Source: Crithidia fasciculata
Taxonomy: Eukaryota > Euglenozoa > Kinetoplastea > Trypanosomatida > Trypanosomatidae
Reading direction: 5' to 3'
Assembly (NCBI GenBank): GCA_000331325.2
Contig: CM003422.1
Span: forward strand, 550,001 to 614,000
Length of the DNA: 64,000 nt
In this document: in pieces, positions 60,023-64,000 of the stretch
Position numbering within the stretch: the stretch's first letter is position 1
Layout of the letters: each line of letters opens with the position of its first letter
The notes under the pieces: generated by a model
Database searches by the model: none
Told to the model about the DNA's origin: nothing
What the model saw: only the letters and a program-made list of their open reading frames with translations
Made by a program: the position numbers and the translations under genes

Positions 60023-61285
60023 GTCTCAAGTGTGCGATTGCTTCACTGGTCGAAGGCGACTTTTCCATATTTGTTTACTGCTTTCTGCACGATGCAGTGC
60101 GTGTGGGTGCACGTAGAGCTTTCCAGCGACTGAAACACATTGCGGTGTTCGAGGTGTCGCTCGACAATTGTGCGGGCGGGGAAATTGCGGCTTTGCCTTG
60201 GTTTTTTTCCTTTCCTACCCTCTTGTTGTCACAGAGCATAATGCAAAGGAAAAAGAGAGTAGCGGAACACAAAGACAGCAGAAAGGAAATGCACGAAAGC
60301 GTGTGTGTATTGTCGAGGGAAGTGACGCTTGACAGATGGGTCTTGCGTCAAAAAGTGTCTGCGATCATCACTGCATTGTCAGAGCGCTGCACTGGGCGTG
60401 GGCTCTCTTGTCCTAGGCAAATCTGGTCGTACTGTTTCGCAGTATAATTAGCTTCTTGACTGGCAAGTATGTGGTGGAATAGACTTGACTGGTGCGTGAA
60501 TCATCGTAAACCCTTCTCCCGTTCTCTACCTCTCTTCTTCTCTTTCTATCGGTGATCACGCTGGGTTTGCATTCGCTGCCTACGTGAATGCATGCATGCG
60601 TCTCTTTCGTCGTGTGCGCTTGCTGATCTATTCGCAGTGACTCTTCTCTCGCGTTTCCTCACCGCGGTATCTCAACTGTCAATTGTAGCCGTTTCTTCTG
60701 CTTCGCCTGCTTCATTTGTGCTACACAGCAACAGAGCCGACAGTGTTCTTTTTTTCTTCTCCTTGCATCTGATACTTACCCTTACAATCTTTTCTGAAGA
60801 TCCCACCGTGCGCTGCATCTCTGCCACCACACAAAGGTGCCAAGAGCAACGCTGCCAGCAAGCCATATTGTTTCCTATTATACACTCATTTTTTTTTTCC
60901 CCTTTTGCACATCTGCCAATAAAACGTACGCATTATACCCGCTGCATCGTTCTTTATCATCGCGGCACCGTGGACTTACTCTCTACGTCCCACCTTCCTC
61001 TTTCTCCAGGTTCTTTTCTGAAGATCCCACCGAGCGCTGCATCTCTGCCACCACACAAAGGTGCCAAGAGCAACGCTGCCAGCAAGCCATATTGTTTCCT
61101 ATTATACACTCATTTTTTTCGCCCTTTTGCACATCTGCCAATAAAACGTACGCATTATACCCGCTGCATCGTTCTTTATCATCGCGGCACCGTGGACTTA
61201 CTCTCTACGTCCCACCTTCCCCTTTCTCCAGATTTTTACTGTATTGCACCTCTTTTATTGCCCTTCACCACCAGACAAGGCGAAG
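60023..61285. other. Intergenic containing a tandem duplication upstream of the sirtuin
   Basis: About 1.26 kb. The right part is the duplicated ~222 bp unit described separately; the left part is non-coding with no recognised feature. An open frame running through the repeat (60592-61344) is Ser/His/Leu-rich, arises from the repeat and does not match a family. Confidence 0.6.
60791..61231 (+). repeat. Two tandem ~222 bp units carrying splice-acceptor signals
   Basis: Unit 1 starts with TTTCTGAAGATCCCACCG at 60791 and ends CTTTCTCCAG at 61009; unit 2 starts at 61015 and ends CTTTCTCCAG at 61231. The units are nearly identical; the visible changes are a few substitutions and the length of one T-run. 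Each ends with a pyrimidine tract and AG, so two equivalent trans-splicing acceptors precede the sirtuin ATG at 61286, 55 and 277 bases upstream. Confidence 0.9.
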
Positions 61286-62248
61286 ATGCGACCTGCACAG
61301 ACACTCGCTCATTTTTTGAAGCAAAGCAGGATTGGAAAGCCTGAGCGGGGTTGTGTCGTGCTGACCGGGGCCGGATGTAGCACAGAGAGTGGGATACCGG
61401 ACTACCGCGGCCCGCACGGCCGCTATCACCGCGCCGACTTCAAGCCGCTGACCTTTCAGAATTTCAAAGACGACGACAATGAAAAGCGGCGTTACTGGGC
61501 ACGTAGCCTGCTCGGCTATTCCACCATGTCAGCAGCGTCCTGCAACGCGACCCATATGTCGCTACACGCTTTCACAAACGCTGGAACAGTGGCGCACATT
61601 TTTACTCAGAATGTTGACGGCCTGCACCACCTCGCAGCCTACGGTGGCGTCGGGGACTCGGAGGAGGCGCACGCGTACAAGTACACCACAAGCGACGCGC
61701 CGCTGACGGAGATTCACGGGAATATACACACTGTGATCTGCATGTCGTGTGGTTTTGTGATGCCACGTGCGCGCTTGCAGACGCAATTGAGGGAGGCAAA
61801 CCCAAATTTGTACGACATGTACGGCGCCGACAGCTCACGTGTGCGGCCCGACGGTGATTACAGCGCGCCAGTGGAGGCTGTAAACGCGATGCGCCTTGTC
61901 ATGTGTCCGCACTGCGGGGGCTTCTTTAAACCGCACGTTGTGCTGTTTGGCGAGAACGTCCCAAAGAAAACACTTGAGAGCACGATGAGGGTTGTCCAGG
62001 AGAACGCGTCCTCTTTGCTGTGTCTCGGGACGTCTCTGCAAGTGTATAGTGCCTACCGCTACGTTTTGGAGGCGAAGCGGCTCAATATTCCCGTGGCAAT
62101 CGTCAACGCGGGAAAGACGCGGGCAGACCCGGTGGCGGACCTCAAGCTCGACGTTGAAAGCGTTGGCAGTGTGATGGCGAACGCGGCACATGAGCTGCTG
62201 GGTATCCCTGCCGCTATCTTTTCTCGTCGCAAAACTGTTAACCTTTAA
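61286..62248 (+). CDS. Sirtuin (SIR2-family NAD-dependent deacylase), SIRT4-like class
   Basis: 320 residues from the ATG at 61286, chosen because it follows the splice acceptor at 61231. Motifs: GAGCSTESGIPDYRG (NAD pocket), TQNVDGLHH, the catalytic His in EIHGNIHTVICMSCG, the first zinc Cys pair (CMSCG), the second pair CPHCGG, VVLFGENV, LGTSLQVYSAYR and IVNAGKTRADPVADLKLDV. The PDYRGPHGRY segment and the single-domain length fit class II (SIRT4-like) mitochondrial sirtuins, equivalent to one of the two smaller Leishmania SIR2-related proteins. Family reaction: NAD-dependent deacylation or ADP-ribosylation. A ~40-residue insertion lies between the two Cys pairs. Confidence 0.92.
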   Translation: MRPAQTLAHFLKQSRIGKPERGCVVLTGAGCSTESGIPDYRGPHGRYHRADFKPLTFQNFKDDDNEKRRYWARSLLGYSTMSAASCNATHMSLHAFTNAGTVAHIFTQNVDGLHHLAAYGGVGDSEEAHAYKYTTSDAPLTEIHGNIHTVICMSCGFVMPRARLQTQLREANPNLYDMYGADSSRVRPDGDYSAPVEAVNAMRLVMCPHCGGFFKPHVVLFGENVPKKTLESTMRVVQENASSLLCLGTSLQVYSAYRYVLEAKRLNIPVAIVNAGKTRADPVADLKLDVESVGSVMANAAHELLGIPAAIFSRRKTVNL

Positions 62249-63150
62249 TGCTCAGCAAAGACAAGGTTCATAAGCTCCGCTTTTGCCGTGTTTTTCTTTG
62301 CTGCTTCTTTCGACGGTTATCTGCTTTTTTTTTTTCTTTTGAAAGGCGACTCCAATATATATATATATATATGTGCAGGTTTTTCTGCGAAGTGCTCAAC
62401 ATAACTTCTCTCTAGGCATACAGACGCGCATTGCGGACTTTTCCCCAGGGAAAACGTCAGCGCGCACACATGCGCGTTGTCTGCGACTTTTGGTGCTACG
62501 CTTTGGCGATCCAACAACGGCCATCCGACACTGAAGAAAACATTTTACTATTCCCAAGAAAAGCTGCATCTCGAAGCTGCTAGAAAAAAAAATATTGTTT
62601 TTGCGCAGAGCTTTTGCCACGTCAGCGGTATTCCTTCCTCGTTTTATTCGTGAGGTTTCTTATGTAGCTACCTTCGAAAACACCTGCGCAACTCTGAGCA
62701 GGGGAAGACTGAAAAATTGCTTACTTAATATGTTAGCGCTGTCTTCTGCGTTTGTGAGCGCTTTCTCTTTGTGGCTGCAATGAAGCCCGTTGTTACCACT
62801 CTCTACAAGAGTCTCACACTTGCCCTGCCTCCCCACTCCTCTTCGCCTTTTTTTTTGCGCGCTCTCTCTTTGCATCGCAATCCCTTTGTGCTGGGCAATT
62901 ATTAGTGTCAATAGAACCCTCATTTTTCCTTTTCAATTTCGTGCTCTCTGTCGACCTAGTTGACCTTCTTCAGTTTCCGTTTCTGTTTCCTGTGCAAGTG
63001 CCTCTAGAGTTGATCGGGTCCACTACTTCCTCGTACCCATTTTTTTTCTTGCCGACCTTCTCCTTTGTCGCGCTCAGTTAATCTCAACGGGTTCGTGAAA
63101 ACCGCACCTCGTGAACTTCGTCCGCCTCGCATTAGAACGCACAAAAAAAA
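62249..63150. other. Intergenic with splice signals for CCT gamma
   Basis: About 0.9 kb. Holds an (AT)n run at 62355-62372 and, at its right end, a T/C-rich stretch (62930-63075) ending CTCAG at 63077, 73 bases before the CCT ATG. No gene recognised in the rest. Confidence 0.6.
62355..62372. repeat. (AT)n microsatellite
   Basis: Nine AT dinucleotides in the presumed 3' UTR of the sirtuin gene. Confidence 0.85.
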
Positions 63151-64000
63151 ATGAGCGGCCAGCAAGTGATTGTGGTGAACCAGCGCGTGGCGCGGGATTC
63201 GGGCCGCAAGGCCCAGATGAACAACATCGAAGCCGCGAAAACGGTCGCTAGCTTGATCAGCAGCACTCTGGGTCCGTGTGCGATGCTGAAGATGATCATC
63301 GACCCGATGGGCGGCACGGTGCTCACGAACGACGGCAACTGCATTCTGCGCGAGATCGACGTGGTGCATCCGGCGGCGAAGCACATGCTGGAGCTGGCCC
63401 GTGCCCAGGACGAGGAGGTGGGCGACGGCACCACCTCTGTCATCATCCTCACCGGCGAGATTCTGAGCCTCGCGCAGCCGCTGCTGGAGCGCGGAATCCA
63501 CCCCCTGAAGATCGTGAAGGGCTTTACGCAGGCACTCACCGATGCCCTGGCTGCGGTGGAAAAGGTCGCCACCTCCATTGACCCGGAGAACAAGGAGCAG
63601 CTGGAGGAGGTGGTGCGTGCCTGCCTGGGCACGAAGTTCAACTCGCGCGAGGAGGAGCTGATGTGCCGCATGGCTGTCGAGGCCACACTGCGCGTGGTGC
63701 AGGTGAACTCGGTGACGGGGGTGAAGGACATCGACATTAAGCGGTATGCCAAGATTGAGAAGATCCCTGGTGGGTCGATCACCGACAGCATTGTGCTGGA
63801 CGGCGTCATGTTCAACAAGGATCACATTCACTCGAAGATGCGCCGCGTCATCGAGAGCCCGCGGATCCTCCTGCTGGACTGCCCGCTAGAGTACAAGAAG
63901 CCGGAGACGACGATCAACGTCGAGGTGACCAAGGACACCGACTGGGAGGCCTTGCTGAAGCAGGAGGAGGACTACGTTCGCACCATCTGCAACGTCATCA
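63151..64000 (+). CDS. CCT3: T-complex protein 1 subunit gamma (CCT3), partial
   Basis: The first 283 residues of a roughly 550-residue chaperonin, cut by the window end. Start ATG at 63151 after an A8 run. N-terminal motifs: NQRVARDSGRKAQMNNIEAA, TLGPCAMLKMIIDPMGG, TNDGNCILREIDVVHPAAKH (ATP-binding) and EVGDGTTSVIILTGE with the catalytic GDGTT. The gamma-specific stretches are KYAKIEKIPGG-like (KRYAKIEKIPGGSITDS) and MRRVIESPRILLLDCPLEYK. It belongs to the hetero-oligomeric cytosolic chaperonin that folds actin and tubulin. Highly GC-rich, optimal-looking codons suggest strong expression. It follows the sirtuin gene in the same orientation. Confidence 0.95.
   Translation, partial: MSGQQVIVVNQRVARDSGRKAQMNNIEAAKTVASLISSTLGPCAMLKMIIDPMGGTVLTNDGNCILREIDVVHPAAKHMLELARAQDEEVGDGTTSVIILTGEILSLAQPLLERGIHPLKIVKGFTQALTDALAAVEKVATSIDPENKEQLEEVVRACLGTKFNSREEELMCRMAVEATLRVVQVNSVTGVKDIDIKRYAKIEKIPGGSITDSIVLDGVMFNKDHIHSKMRRVIESPRILLLDCPLEYKKPETTINVEVTKDTDWEALLKQEEDYVRTICNVI

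Noticed and set aside
60592-61344. 250-codon plus-strand frame upstream of the sirtuin
   Set aside because: It arises from the tandem duplicated splice-acceptor region; its internal peptide repeat simply mirrors the DNA repeat, and it overlaps the sirtuin start in another frame.
1-64000. CRISPR arrays, bacterial operon signals, rRNA or tRNA clusters, LTR elements
   Set aside because: No regularly spaced repeats, Shine-Dalgarno spacing, RNA gene signature or paired long terminal repeats were seen; the organism is eukaryotic.

Overview
The window is nuclear DNA of a trypanosomatid (kinetoplastid protist), probably of the Leishmania/Leptomonas/Crithidia kind. The signs are intronless genes packed on one strand over tens of kilobases, pyrimidine tracts followed by AG just upstream of start codons (trans-splicing acceptors), and a kinetoplastid gene set: large mitochondrial uS9m, coronin, a class II-like sirtuin, CCT gamma and an ingi/L1Tc-type LINE. 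I did not recognise any tRNA, rRNA or snoRNA gene. The species cannot be fixed by reading alone.

Layout. From 1 to about 39.3 kb every gene is on the minus strand. From 49.8 kb to the end every gene is on the plus strand. Between them lies a roughly 10 kb divergent strand-switch region, which in trypanosomatids is normally a bidirectional RNA polymerase II start zone. It carries a decayed ingi/L1Tc-like LINE (39.77-43.67 kb) and about 6 kb without a recognisable gene. A G-run on the coding strand lies just upstream of the first gene on each side: G9/G5 on the minus strand at 39.68 kb and G14 on the plus strand at 49.29 kb.

Minus-strand unit, in order of transcription (right to left): two coiled-coil proteins, a papain-family cysteine peptidase with signal peptide, a 1384-residue coiled-coil/low-complexity protein ending in an adaptor-like DPFA, an EB1-type microtubule plus-end protein, three tandem Stealth-family (sugar-phosphate transferase) type II membrane proteins, a DUF229 alkaline-phosphatase-superfamily multi-pass protein, a GH47 (EDEM-like) alpha-mannosidase, and an unrecognised coiled-coil protein. 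The run from Stealth to GH47 (4.1-25.2 kb) is a candidate secretory-pathway glycan or phosphoglycan locus and is the most interesting part of the window. Its three Stealth genes share a 696 bp core that is almost identical and very GC-rich, inside otherwise divergent flanks, which suggests gene conversion.

Plus-strand unit: a small probable mitochondrial membrane protein, coronin, mitochondrial ribosomal protein uS9m, a TMEM234-like protein, a membrane-bound histidine acid phosphatase, an RsmH/METTL15-like rRNA methyltransferase, a SIRT4-like sirtuin preceded by a tandem duplication of its splice-acceptor region, and the first half of CCT gamma.

Quality warning: four otherwise conserved genes (GH47, DUF229, the small mitochondrial protein, coronin) each carry exactly one surplus base, mostly in homopolymers. 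Assembly error is the simplest explanation. These genes are given here as single loci with the break noted.
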